A stretch of 64,000 nucleotides of DNA from Circinella umbellata (taxonomy: Eukaryota > Mucoromycota > Mucoromycetes > Mucorales > Lichtheimiaceae), in assembly GCA_025093555.1 (NCBI GenBank), contig JAIWNF010000005.1, positions 992,001 to 1,056,000 of the forward strand. The letters run 5' to 3'. The notes under the pieces are model-generated. The model was not told the origin of the DNA and ran no database searches. It was given only the letters and a program-made list of their open reading frames with translations. This document shows positions 49,201-60,248 of this stretch, piece after piece (the stretch's first letter is position 1; each line of letters opens with the position of its first letter). A program made the position numbers and the translations under genes.

Positions 49201-49370
49201 TGCAATCATTGGCAAGTCTTCATCGACCTCGATTATCCAAAGAACAAACACGTAGATTAAGTCGTCAATTGAGTGGTCGAAGTAATTCAATGGCAGCAGC
49301 TGCAGCTGCTGCTACTGCTAATCAGGGAGGAGCAGCGGGTGGTTCATCTCTTCCACCTGCTACAAATTAA
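46219..49370 (+). CDS. PMA1: Plasma-membrane H(+)-ATPase (P-type, P3A)
   Basis: Electrogenic proton pump of the fungal plasma membrane. Two exons, 46219-46532 and 46628-49370, closing at 1018 aa (yeast Pma1 918). The phosphorylated aspartate is D409 in CSDKTGTLT. The actuator TGES, the nucleotide-binding KGMSHF and hinge MTGDGVNDAPAL are intact, so the enzyme should be active. About ten membrane segments follow the P3A layout (for example FIGIVILLLANSIIGFLEE and LVLLIGGIPIAMPTVLSVTL). The N-terminus is unusually long (~105 residues), Ala-rich then Ser/Thr/Asn-rich. The C-terminal tail is Arg/Ser-rich (RRASAISTSTSSRYYSRR) and likely the regulatory autoinhibitory tail, ending in low-complexity Ala/Gly. 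Codon choice and an almost uninterrupted frame fit high expression. Confidence 0.97.
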
Positions 49371-49731
49371 TTGAACACATAAACATATAGACACAGAACA
49401 CATACATACGTACACTCAACATTAATGTATATAATTTTCGATACCAACAAGAATCATTTGAGGAGGAACTAATAATAACTGTTACAATGGTTATAAAAAA
49501 TGGTACAACATTTAGATTAAAAAAAAACACACATTTTTTCTCGCACGTAAATATAAAATATTTAGAAACTTAATAATAAAATAGAACAAAATAAAAATTG
49601 TTGGTTTTTCTTTTCATTTATTTATCTATTTTTATTTTTGATACAAAAAAAAAAAAAACTCAAAAGGTTATAATGTTAAGGCGGTTGGAAATGGAGAATG
49701 GTAATACAAAAAAAGCAAAATCAAATTTAAA
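49371..49731. other. Intergenic between convergent genes
   Basis: 361 bp of AT-rich 3' flanking DNA shared by the H+-ATPase and the SDR gene. Nothing else is seen. Confidence 0.5.
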
Positions 49732-50963
49732 TTAAAGGCTAGCAAATATAGCAGCACCACCATCAACGGTAATAGTAGCACCATTTGTATATTGACCAGC
49801 ACGAGAAGACAAGTAGATACAAGTACCAGCAATATCTTCAGGTGATCCAATACGACCAGTAGGGATCTTTGATTTAATAATTTCTCCAAAATTATCTAAA
49901 GTAGCCTTCATCATCTTTGATTGGAAAGCACCAGGAGCAATAGCATTACATAAAACATGGTCACTACCTAATTTTGCGGCCATATGACGAGTAAGATGAT
50001 GAAGGCCAGCTTTAGAAGCAGAATACGCATAAGTATCTTGTGGAGGAACACGAATACCATCAATGGATCCAATGTTAATAATAGCGGAGTGACTTTCGGG
50101 AGATGCCTTGGCAGTCAACAAAGGCAAAACACTATTATATTTTGAAATTCGTCATTATAGCTTACGCTCTTAATAGAAAAAAAAACAGAGAGAGAGAGAG
50201 AATACACTTACGCTTGAGATAAACTAAAGATACGTTTCAAGTTCAAGTTAATAACTTTTTCAAATGCCTTATCAGCATAATCATGGAAACTAGCATTCCA
50301 ATTGGCACCAGCATTGTTAACTAAAACATCCAAGTGATCTTCACGTTTACCAAGTTCACTTGCTAATCGTTGAACTTCTTCATAACTTTGTAAATCAGCA
50401 GGAATAGGAATACATTGACCAGGACCACGTTCATTTAATTCCTTGGCCACCTTTTTAATTCATAAACAATTTTCTTTAGTTAAAAACTCTAATGGTTTAT
50501 ATAGGTGGTGGTTATGTTCTTCTTTTCTTTCTTTTCCCTACCCCACCCCACACCTTTCTTTCTCTTTCTTTTTCCTATTCCTTTATTCCACTTTTATGCA
50601 AAAATACCTTATCACAAGCATCAGCTGATCGGCTGGTAATGTATACTTTGGCACCACCACCTACAAAACCCTAAAACAAAAACAAAATTCATTATATTAG
50701 AAATGTCAAAAGACAATGAAAAAAAAGTCAAGGGAGAGTCTTTATAAAAGAAACCTTACAGTTGCAATCATCTCACCGATGCCACGAGAACCACCAGTTA
50801 CTAAGACAACCTATATGAACCCATAGTAACCCAAACAAGAAACTGGTGAATTTTTTTTTTTGTTTATCAAATAATCTATATGAAATATAGTATATATATA
50901 TATATATATTGTTTATATATTGTTTACCTTGTCCTTAACGTCAAATAAGTTTTTGAAATCCAT
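49732..50963 (-). CDS. Short-chain dehydrogenase/reductase (3-oxoacyl-reductase/RhlG-like)
   Basis: Five exons: 50928-50963, 50760-50810, 50608-50670, 50212-50450 and 49732-50131, closing at 262 aa, the classical SDR size. The Rossmann motif TGGSRGIG is at 17-24, followed by Arg in the ITSRS loop, which suggests NADP(H). NNAG is at 95-98, the catalytic Ser152, Tyr166 and Lys170 (YSASK) are all present, and IAPGAFQSKM follows. The C-terminal ITVDGGAA is typical of the beta-ketoacyl-reductase-like SDR group. Fungal relatives are often annotated as rhamnolipid-biosynthesis-type 3-oxoacyl-ACP reductase, but the true substrate cannot be read from sequence. No peroxisomal signal is present (ends FASL). 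Confidence 0.9.
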
Positions 50964-51200
50964 GTTTTATTTGAATATAATAGTAAAAGAGATAAACACA
51001 GTAGGCAATCAAATTTCTAATTAAATAAGGCAATTTGGATGAATTTAGCTGACAAAGTTTAAATTGTGAATTTTCTTTTATTTTAGCCCAGTCGAAGCAT
51101 GCCAAATACTCATTATATAATACTTTTTAGGCCAATTTTTTTTTTATTTATTTATTTATATGAAAATAACAGTACTAATAAAAAAAACAGATACAGAAAA

Positions 51201-53474
51201 TTATACAATAAATTTAATAGACTTTTCATAAAATTCAATAAGCTATTATGACCATATAGAAAAAGTGTTAATAAAATTTAGTATTTACAATATTATAATG
51301 TTTGAGAAACCACCTTCCCCCTCTCTATTGTTTTATTTTTTACCTGGTGTGGACAATATTTACGAACATCTTTACTCGGGTGCATTGATAATAAATTATT
51401 CTCCCTATAAATATATATATACACATGTTTCTATATGATTAGTTTTCCTTTTAATCAATTCCAATAATTTTCAAAATAAAAATAAACAATTACCATCGAA
51501 CTACTGCAAATACTTCGCTGTCAAGACTACCATGTGGTACTTGAGTTACAGCAACAACTTCTTTAACATTGACCCAATCATCTTGATGAGCAGGAAAATT
51601 ATCATCATAAATAACATCATCCTCATTAATTTCTTCCATTCCTTTCATGTATTTTTCACGACGTGTAAATTTACTTGTTACTGGATCTTGTTCAATGTCA
51701 CCATTTTCGGATGGTTGCTTACTAGTGTCCCTTATCATTTTGCGATTTTCTCCAATTTCTTTTTCTTTAGAAATTGATGATGATTTAGCTGTTGTTCTTG
51801 GTACTTCTGTCTCTGTTGCTATTGATACTGTTTGTTGCTCTTCATTTGCAGTATGATTAGTAGCTTTGTCAGTACTATTATCAGTAGTAATGGTAATAGC
51901 TGGTTTATCTGCTGGTGGAGGAGTAGGTGTAAATGGGTCTTCATCCATTATATCCAGCATCATACCTGCATCTTGTAAAGTTCCAGGAGATATTACTGAA
52001 GTTGGTTCATCCAATTCAGTCATCATTTCATTCTCATCATTCTCTGTTGTTGTTACGATGTTCTCCGTTTCAACATTGTTATTAATAGTTTGTTGTTGCT
52101 GTTGTTCTGAGACGTTTTGTGAATTAGAAGACTCCAATGTCATAGGTTCCTTTTCTCCTGCTACTGATACATTGGTAGTATCGAAAGAATTAGAAAATGG
52201 CGGTGACGTGGGAGAAAATGTGTCCTTTTTATTGACTATCGTGTTCTCTAATAAAGAAGGTGCAATTGTTTCACTATTATGTTCATCCCTCTTATCAGAT
52301 ACTTCTGTTTCCTTTTCGGTTGTCGTTGTTACTGACATTTCATCATTAATATATGAATCTGGATGTTGAATAGCTTCGTTATCATTTTCTTTATGGATAT
52401 CCTCTGTTCCTGCTTGAGATGATTTTGAAAGTATCGAATCCTTTTGCTTTAATGATGTTGCTAACGGTAAATTTTGTTGATTATCCTCTGAAGTTTGTGA
52501 CGATGGTAATGATTCTGTAGTTGGATGTTGGTGTAATGATGATGATGACGATGACGGTGTTGTGAAAGTGTTTTGTTGCTGTTGCTGAAGTGGTGGTGGA
52601 GATGATCCCAGTGATAATGATGGTGATAATGATGATAACGATGATGGAGATAGTGATGTATAGTATTCAATTGCAGATTCTTCCTGTTGTTGCTGTTGCT
52701 GATCGGTAGTAATTGAACCTAATATAACATTGTCAACTTCAATTGTATATTTTTCAGAATATAATCGTATAATTATCTATTGAACATAAACATAAATAAA
52801 ATAAAATAAAAAGATATATTACTAGTATTGATTTTGTCTTCATTTTCTTTTCCACTATCTTCTGTCCGTGCCTGCTTTGATAATCGCTCAGATGTCCCAG
52901 AAGATGATGGTAATGAAATATCAGGGGTTCGAGTACGTTTCACTCCTGCTGCTGCTGGTGATGATGATGATGATGATGCTCTTCTTGATTGTTTCCCTTT
53001 ATCTTTTATACCAGGACTGTTAACTTTTTTTACTTTTTTACCACTACGAGCAGCTTTCAAAGCTTCTTGACCACCTCGTGAATCCCAATAAGTATTAATA
53101 AGATCAATTGCAAATCTATAAATGATAAACAAAGTAAAAAAAAGGACATGTAAGTTTCTTGAGAACCCTATACTATTGAAAAAAAAAAGACAAAATATGT
53201 ATTACACGTTTGCTTCATTTTCCCAAGTATTATCTTCGTCACTATAATCCTTCCACTTAATTTCGTATTGGAGCTAAAAAAAACAATTTGTGAATTGAAA
53301 CCAATATAACTTTATTTTTTTGACACCAATGATACGCGTGAATACAAAAAAAAAAAATAGGAGCAAAAAGTAATTTACCTTTCCACCACGTCTACGATGA
53401 TCAAGAATTCGTTCTACTTCATATTCTTCTTCTTCTGAAGTGGAATTAAACATGTTTGATTCAGAAATAGACAT
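51201..53474 (-). CDS. HP1-like protein: chromodomain, long disordered hinge, chromoshadow domain
   Basis: Six exons: 53379-53474, 53206-53273, 52823-53115, 51494-52736, 51344-51404 and 51201-51242, closing at 600 aa. The chromodomain at about 16-66 (EEYEVERILDHRRRGGKLQY, then WKDYSDEDNTWENEANV) keeps the methyl-lysine cage Y18, W39 and Y42, so H3K9me binding is predicted. A C-terminal chromoshadow-type domain (about 540-600) runs from DWVNVKEVVAVTQVP through EVFAVVRW, LSMHPSKDVRKYCPHQ and LIEFYEKSIKF, as needed for HP1 dimerisation. Between them lie ~470 residues of Ser/Gln/Thr/Glu-rich disorder with basic patches, much longer than a usual HP1 hinge. The acceptor of exon 4 (52736) was chosen over an earlier AG because only it keeps frame and gives an 86-bp intron. 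Confidence 0.88.
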
Positions 53475-53617
53475 TTTTTTATTTTGTTTTCCTTTATGTA
53501 TAATCGAAAAAAAAAAATAACAGTAAAAAAATATAAAAGGTAATAGAGGAAAATAAATCCTTATAAAATTTTGTTTCAAAAAAAAAAGAGGGTGGTTGAT
53601 TTTGTCTCTCCTCTGAA

Positions 53618-53645
53618 GTGTGTGTGTGTGTGTGCGTGTGCGCGC

Positions 53646-53680
<35 letters not shown>
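53618..53680. repeat. 63-bp alternating purine-pyrimidine tract (TG/CG), Z-DNA-prone
   Basis: A continuous run of GT/GC/AT dinucleotides with a CGCGCGCG core (53640-53648) flanked by long GT arms. It sits in the 252-bp gap between the HP1-like start codon (53474) and the stop of the Tma46-like gene (53727), i.e. about 145 bp upstream of the HP1-like ATG. Confidence 0.9.
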
Positions 53681-53726
53681 ATTAATTTTATTTTATATGA
53701 ATTTTTTTCTTTTCAGTTTTCATTAT

Positions 53727-55157
53727 TTAGCTGTACACTTTTAAAGATAAATCAGAAAGTCCCTTGTCAAGATTATCTTCTCCTTCCTCTTTACGTTCAT
53801 ATTGTGATAAATCAATAGCATCCTCTTCATCATCTTCATCAATACCCAGATCAGGATTAAAGTCGAATAGATCTTTACCAGACATGCCTTGATTACGACC
53901 TGCTTTCATACGATTTTCCTTTTGTTTACGTTCAGCTGCTTCAACTGCATCCTTCTTTGCAATACGATCCTTCTTCCATTGATTGAAACTTTCCAACGTA
54001 ACAGGTGTTAAATTGGATCCCAATTTATGACGCTATAGATATATACATATATTTGAAGTTTGTTTAGTTATATATATTATATATATCATCTAACTCATCC
54101 AACCCAAATCAAACTAATCATTCATTTACCTCTGAATCTAAGAATTCTTCTAATGAAATCTCTTCCTTTTCCTTCTTGTTTTGCTTAGATTTCAAAACAA
54201 AACCAGGTGGTAAAGCATGACGATATTTACAGTTTACACCGCCATTTGGACATTCCCAAAACCAACCATACTTGCTAGATTCAATTGCTTCCAAAAAGTA
54301 CTTGCACACAATATCTGTTGGGGGTTGTTTGCCTGCTTTACTTTGAACAACCTCTTCCAATTTCTTTTGATCCCAATCTTCCATCGTATCTATTAATTGA
54401 AAAAAAAAAGTTATCATTTTTGGTTAGTTTAAGTGTACCTGGCCAGTTATCATCCCCCCCAATCATTATCATCATCACTCTAATATATTTATATATAAAA
54501 TAAAGCTTAAAACTTTTACCATTCTTCTTATCATCTTCTCGAGAATCAGTATACAAATCCTTCTTTTGTGATTTACGTTCAATATTGAGATCGTGAGAGA
54601 ATTTACATTTGGCCCCTCGATCACAATGACCTTGCTTGAAATAAATACAGAGTACAGTCTTAGGATCAGTACCAAAAGGTACCTTTTGTGGTACTTGTAC
54701 AGGTTTAAACAATTCATCCATTTCTGCTTTTCGTTTCGCTTCTGCTGCTTTCTTTGCTGCAAGTTCTTCTTTAGCTTTTAATTTAGCCTTTTCTTTATCC
54801 TATTCATTTCAAAAAAAAAATTTATATATATTTATTTGTAAGTGATATAGTATTTCATTTGTGTGACTCCAGCAAAACTAAATATTATTATTATTTTCTT
54901 TCTCTCTCTCTTCGAAACCATATACTATTGACCCTTTTATATTAACTAAAAAAAACCCCATAATAAAGTAGAAAAAAAATTTAAAATAAAATATTTACAG
55001 ATTGAGAAGCATTTTGTATGGCTTGACTCTGTACTTGTTGAACATAACGTTGAACCTTTGCAGATTTATTTTTATTTTTCATGCCAAAAGTTTTATCTTC
55101 TGTGGCCTTTTGAGCCTTCTTTTTATCGGCTTTTGACTTTTGTTGTTTTGGTGGCAT
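53727..55157 (-). CDS. Tma46/DFRP1 (ZC3H15)-like CCCH zinc-finger protein
   Basis: Ribosome-associated partner of a Drg-family GTPase (Rbg1 in yeast, DRG1 in animals). Four exons: 54999-55157, 54520-54799, 54130-54389 and 53727-54032, closing at 334 aa (yeast Tma46 345). The Lys-rich N-terminus starts [17 protein letters not shown] and contains [15 protein letters not shown], a family signature. CCCH finger 1 is C104-x7-C112-x5-C118-x3-H122. A second finger lies at about 170-200 ([10 protein letters not shown] ... [17 protein letters not shown]). The C-terminal DFRP region ([15 protein letters not shown] ... [25 protein letters not shown]) is conserved. It lies in tandem with the HP1-like gene. 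Assignment is confident; the cognate GTPase is not in this window. Confidence 0.94.
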
Positions 55158-58100
55158 TATGTCGTCTGTTCTTCGTCTGTTGTTATGGTAATTGAGTATG
55201 TATGTAGAAAGAGAGAATCTCGAAGAATTAAATGGAAAAAAAAAGTTGAGGTTAAGGATATCGCTAAAGTTAGTTTTGGAAGGAAAAAAACACATTCACA
55301 GTGACTGCGGCATCGAATTATAAGCAAAAATTGGATCCGACAAAAAGAAGTACTCAGCAAAAAAAGTTTTGTTCGGGGAATTTGGTTTCTTTTATATTTA
55401 ATGTGTAAAACCTTAGAATAAGTCATGATAAATAGTTCTGGTTCGTCATATACAAAAAGTATCCCTGTATCGAACTTTTACTGCTGTCATGAAATACACA
55501 TAAATTATACTACAAACATATAAAAAAAAGCTTTTATACAAGTAGAAAACAAATTTATCAGTACTGTACGTATAAACAAATAATTTTGTATAGTACGTAG
55601 TAGCTATAATTTTGTTACTGTTTTCTTTTTTCGTACTAACAAAAATACTTTTGTATAATTCATTCTTCTCTAGGTTTTCTTGTAATAGTATTGGTTTAGG
55701 GAGAGTCAGTGCTAACAAAGGGCAAGAGTCTGTCAATCTGAAGCTGCTACTATCCTTCTTTCTCTCTTGAATCTTTTTCTTTACTTGGTTTCTCTAGTAA
55801 AATTACACATAGAATTTGTTTCAGAAACGCTAACCGGTGTAGCGGAATACCTATTAAGCGGGTTACCAGTTAAAGAGAAATCAATGTTATAGAGAGAGTA
55901 CATAATAGAACAATTATAATATAGAATTTGCACATAGCTCAAAGCTTATTTTCGATTTATTCGCTTCATGAATATTTCGATAGACCATAAAAAACATAGA
56001 AGCCTTACATGTAGGTATTATATTTGATTATGATATGAAAAGAATTCAATAAGGAACTTACTACAGTAATTACTGATTCTTATAAACCCATGAAGTGAAA
56101 CCTTTTACTATATTACGTATGAAAAATATATATTGAAAAGTTAAACCCAGACATGATCTCTAATTCAAAGGCTTTTTGCAAAAGCTATAAAGGGAACCAT
56201 ATTACGTACTACAATATTATGATTATTATTCCTCATACGTAGAGAGCTAAATTTTGCTTGTAGTTTTATCCATTCCATGAAAACAATGACAATAGATCCA
56301 TTTGGTCCGATGCCCATCTTTCATATCATTTTTTTTATCCCTATCCATATGTAATATTTGTATATTATTAAATGTCAAGAATGACATATCACAGTATGGA
56401 GGTTGTGAAAAGAATGATGAAAGAAGAAGTAATAAGGAATAAAATATAGTTTGCGACCGTTTATAGATTAGTTATTGATATATTTAGGTACATGGTTAAC
56501 TATGTATGACCTCCTAGGAAAAAAGAGAGATAATGGCTATTGATAATGGATTTATACGTGGTTGCATGAATCAGTCGAGTTTACCCGAGCAAAAAATAAG
56601 TATGCAATATAATGACAATGACGAGATCAATTTTATTATTCCTCAGATGGCGTTAATTTGTTTAATACCATGAAAACCCCCTATTTTTGATCTTATTCAT
56701 CCATTTTTCAGATTAAATGTAATATACATATAATTACAGGGGTAGAAAATAAAAACTGAAAAAACTTAGTATGGCAAAAAGTTAAATTGATGAGAGAAAA
56801 AAGTTTGGCGACTGGAAAGTAATAAAAAATAAAAAATAAAAAAAAGAAAGAGGAAAGAAGCTGCTAATGGAGTAGTAGAAAAGATATGCTAATTTAGGGC
56901 TAGGGATTGTGTAGGTAAAGGGTTTCATTTTTTTGACTGTGGGAATTGGGAAGTCTCAATAAAGAGCAAAATAGATATAGGAACCATAATAAATTTTGAA
57001 AAATGGTTGTTTCAAATATTGATTACATGTAGATACTATCATCTACGTAATATACCAAAGAAGATCCAAATGATTTCCAGGTTCTTGTTGACTAGCAACC
57101 AGGTGAAAATATAGCCCACCTACGTATCTTCATTCACTTAATAAAACAAATGAAACCAGGTTCTCGCTTAAAATACTGGGAAGTAATAGAAATATGAGAT
57201 TGGACTAAGCATGAAAGCCAAGCAATAGAGAAAAAGAAAAAGAGTAGGAAAATCGCTATATACTTCTCAAAATTACACACATACACACACTCTCTTTTCT
57301 TTCTATCCTTTTTTATAAAATATATAATAAATTTCTGTAGTATTTCACAGGCTTATCTATGGCGAGTAGAATTTGACGACACTATTATTGCCCGACAGTG
57401 TTTGAAAACATCTCGATTTTCGACAAAGGACGGTCGGTTTAAGTCAGTGTGTTCCGTATATACGTATGAAATATAAAAGAAATCAACAAATACAAATACC
57501 ATATACGTATGGTTCCTGAATATACTGACTATAACTTATTTATTTATATCTCACTATTCGCCCAGTGGTAACTATGGTACGTACTGTTTTTTTTATTATT
57601 CTAGCACCCTTAGTTCATTGGATATCTTTTTATAATGCGTATATGTATCAAAAAGATATAATACGACTGTTATAAATGTCGTATGGCACGTCAATCTTCA
57701 TCTCAGATAATCAGACAAATATAAACTAAATGTAAAAAAACCAAAATAATCTCACATCAATTCCTTTTAAAGACACAAATAATAATTCTACCACAATGAT
57801 ACTTTATAAACAATATACAAATATAACAATCAAACATAATTTATTTATTCATAATCACATAATACACAATTTAACATCATATAACAATATCTACAAATAC
57901 AGGAAAATGCACATATATATAAAACTTACTTGTAATAGAAATAAGGATCTTTATCTTTTACGTATCTTGATATCATTTTTCATATAATAAAATACCTGAA
58001 GGATTCTCACAAGACCTATTCTGTTATCATTTTTTATCCTTACCTTATTTTCCTGTTAAATTCATATCCATAAATACCACAATAAATTGATTCCCTAACT

Positions 58101-58886
58101 CGCCTGAATTTGTGATTCCCCCTGTATATTTCGTTATCAGATGCGAAAAGAATACCTATACGTATCCCGTTCCAAATAACTCCTTGTTCTCATTATGATA
58201 GAACCTATCCGTCTTTTATACATATTATGTTGCCAACTTTTCTCAATTCTTAAATCATTCTGTAGTCACTAAGAAGGGTGTTTTCCTCTGGTTGACGACA
58301 CTTGTATTGTTTTGTTAAGTTCGGATTTCTCTTTGTTGTTAGATAAGTTCACTCATAGTTGGCGCGTTTTGGCCTCACAAACAACTAAGCTTCTCCACTC
58401 TATACAAAAACCAAATTCAAACCTTGACCATACCTTAATTAATAAATTAAGGAACTTCACTGACAGATGTTATGTCTTTCTTTAAACGGAACCGCAAGGT
58501 ATTTGGATCGTCTTTTGCGATAGCGCTGTTTAAGGAGTGGAACCAAAACAAGTAAAAGTAGAAAGCGCAGACTGGCGTGCCATGATGAGATTTACAACGA
58601 TAACTTATCTGATTTGTAAACTCCATATTGATTTATTTTTGTATGTTGTTTATGAAAAAAAAAAGAAAGCCAATACTGGGGTTATTTAAACAAGCTTACA
58701 GGATTGTAACCTGAAAACAAGACGATTCCAAAAGAAGATTATTTTTTTAAAGACTACAATACTATAGTTTTTTATATAAGACATGAATAAAAGATTGTGT
58801 GAACTTTTACAGGGTATCTATAAATGTAAAAAGTGAATCAATTTTATAGATTTTTCTACTTTTATTTTGAACCATGCCATGTAACT
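55158..58886. other. Long gene-poor region
   Basis: 3.7 kb without a supportable gene. The first part is the promoter of the Tma46-like gene. The remainder is AT-rich with scattered stops. The 13-mer CGGTTTAAGTCAG at 57435-57447 recurs at 61341-61353, in direct orientation on the far side of the PD-(D/E)XK gene. Confidence 0.45.
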
Positions 58887-59121
58887 GTATCACTAGTTTT
58901 ACACTTTAGTTGGTATCAATTGAGCAAAAAGCAAAAGCGAACGGGGTTGATACCAGCTGTCGTGCTTTTTTCACCTCGTCTGGTATCAATTAAATGCTGA
59001 AACATAATTGGCCAAAAAGCAAAAACGAACGGGGTTGATACCAGGTGTGGTGATTTTTTCACTTCGGTTGGTATCAATGGATACCAGGTATCACTCTTTT
59101 TTCACTTTACTTGGTATCATA
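58887..59121. promoter_or_regulatory. Array of TGGTATCAA / TTGATACCA sites upstream of the PD-(D/E)XK gene
   Basis: Four direct sites (58911, 58981, 59069 and 59112) and three inverted sites (58947, 59035 and about 59080) are packed into ~210 bp. A longer stretch from 58925 to 58956 (ending GAACGGGGTTGATACCAG) recurs at 59013-59044 with one mismatch. The outer ends also match each other (GTATCACTAGTTTTACACTTTAGTTGGTATC-like at 58887 and its relative at 59088). The array ends 15 bp before the ATG at 59136. Multiple inverted and direct copies of one 9-mer next to a gene suggest binding sites for a dimeric protein, or subterminal repeats of a mobile element. Which of these holds is inference. 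Confidence 0.65.
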
Positions 59122-59135
59122 TCTAAAACATTAAA

Positions 59136-60248
59136 ATGCCACACCCGCCCACTGATCTTTTAACTTTACAACTACCCCATAAACTACGACCCGTCACAGA
59201 TTTGATGTCAAAACATATTTTACTTGATCCCGCCGTTATAAACATGGTTATTGACGCTCTTATCAATCCAAATGCCAGAAATCACTACTCACCTCGGCCC
59301 ACCGAATGGCCAAACCCGACGATTTCAGATGTTCTTTATTTACCCAATTCTCCCAATGACAATTTCCCTCCTGTACTAATTGAAGTCCAACACATGGTTG
59401 ATAATGATTTTATACTGAGACTTATGACTTATGCCATTTCCGTTTATCGTCAATATAACAAAGCTCCTCCAATCATTTTAACATTTGTAATATCATCCAT
59501 GAAATATGAAGTATCAAAGAAAACTACCCGCAGCAAAAAACATCCTTATCTTTTACAATATTCTTGTCAACCCTGGGCCAAAGCATGCTACTTTGTAACT
59601 GAATCATCTATAAAATCAAGCTTAGAGTTACCTTTACCTCCCTTTGTTGCTTTATCTACATTTATTTTCGGGCAACATCCATCGCTCTCCGTCAATCCTT
59701 ATAATACAGATACCACAATCCAACTACTATACTCTATTGCAACACGCGTCTTTCGAGAACAAATCAATGAAGGTCAAAAACCTGTAGATGATTTATTATT
59801 AGTATGCAATAAAACCGAAAACACAATCAAACAAGCAATAGATACATTACTTCAAGAAATACCTGACGTTTCCAAGTGGAGTCGAACTAAAAAGATTCTG
59901 GATGACGGAAAACTTATTCCAATAACTCTTAAAAGAAAATATGAATCAATTGCAGATTCGGAGGAATCATCATCTCGTGACATACCAACTGGTACCAATA
60001 CCAATACCAATATCAATACCAATACCAATACCAATTCCGATACCAGTACAAATACAAATACAAATAATAACAGCAATGTTAGTCGGCATTGGGAATATGT
60101 ACAAGAACGCTTGTCTCAATTGAATAAAGATACGCCGATTCCGTGGGAAAGAATTTATGATGATGGCAGGGCGCTTGGACTGTTTCAAAATTATAGTAAA
60201 TGGAAAACAATGAAATCAAACTATTACAGGTGGAAAAAAAGACAATAG
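59136..60248 (+). CDS. Rpn/PD-(D/E)XK nuclease-like protein (putative transposase-type), intronless
   Basis: A 370-aa uninterrupted frame among intron-rich neighbours. Residues 62-120 read like the core of the PD-(D/E)XK 'Rpn/transposase' group: SDVLYLP with D65, then PPVLIEVQH with E83 and Q85 (the E-x-Q variant of E-x-K), then FILRLMTYAISVYRQY and PPIILTFVIS. Bacterial Rpn proteins are DNases that promote RecA-independent recombination. Residues ~286-314 are a Thr/Asn repeat encoded by a hexanucleotide microsatellite. The basic aromatic C-terminus (IPWERIYDDGRALG, YSKWKTMKSNYYRWKKR) may bind DNA. An array of TGGTATCAA sites abuts its start. The family call is by motif; enzymatic activity and mobility are inference. 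Confidence 0.65.
   Translation: MPHPPTDLLTLQLPHKLRPVTDLMSKHILLDPAVINMVIDALINPNARNHYSPRPTEWPNPTISDVLYLPNSPNDNFPPVLIEVQHMVDNDFILRLMTYAISVYRQYNKAPPIILTFVISSMKYEVSKKTTRSKKHPYLLQYSCQPWAKACYFVTESSIKSSLELPLPPFVALSTFIFGQHPSLSVNPYNTDTTIQLLYSIATRVFREQINEGQKPVDDLLLVCNKTENTIKQAIDTLLQEIPDVSKWSRTKKILDDGKLIPITLKRKYESIADSEESSSRDIPTGTNTNTNINTNTNTNSDTSTNTNTNNNSNVSRHWEYVQERLSQLNKDTPIPWERIYDDGRALGLFQNYSKWKTMKSNYYRWKKRQ
59993..60069. repeat. Hexanucleotide (ACCAAT-type) coding microsatellite
   Basis: Imperfect tandem ACCAAT/ATCAAT/ACAAAT units inside the PD-(D/E)XK-like gene encode an alternating Thr-Asn tract. All units are six bases, so length changes keep frame. Confidence 0.85.

Noticed and set aside
51866..52369. 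Plus-strand 167-codon open frame
   Set aside because: It is the antisense shadow of the Ser/Thr/Glu-rich exon of the HP1-like gene.
52737..52776. Earlier acceptor (AATAG, 52777/52776) for exon 4 of the HP1-like gene
   Set aside because: It gives only a 46-bp intron and the wrong phase. The acceptor at 52737/52736 restores the frame.
53618..53818. Plus-strand frame starting in the TG repeat (Cys-Val repeats)
   Set aside because: It is purely the translation of the dinucleotide repeat followed by the antisense of the Tma46-like last exon.
55446..55736. Minus-strand 96-codon open frame
   Set aside because: It starts with TTG and is Tyr/Phe/Lys-rich as expected from AT-rich noncoding DNA, with no family resemblance.
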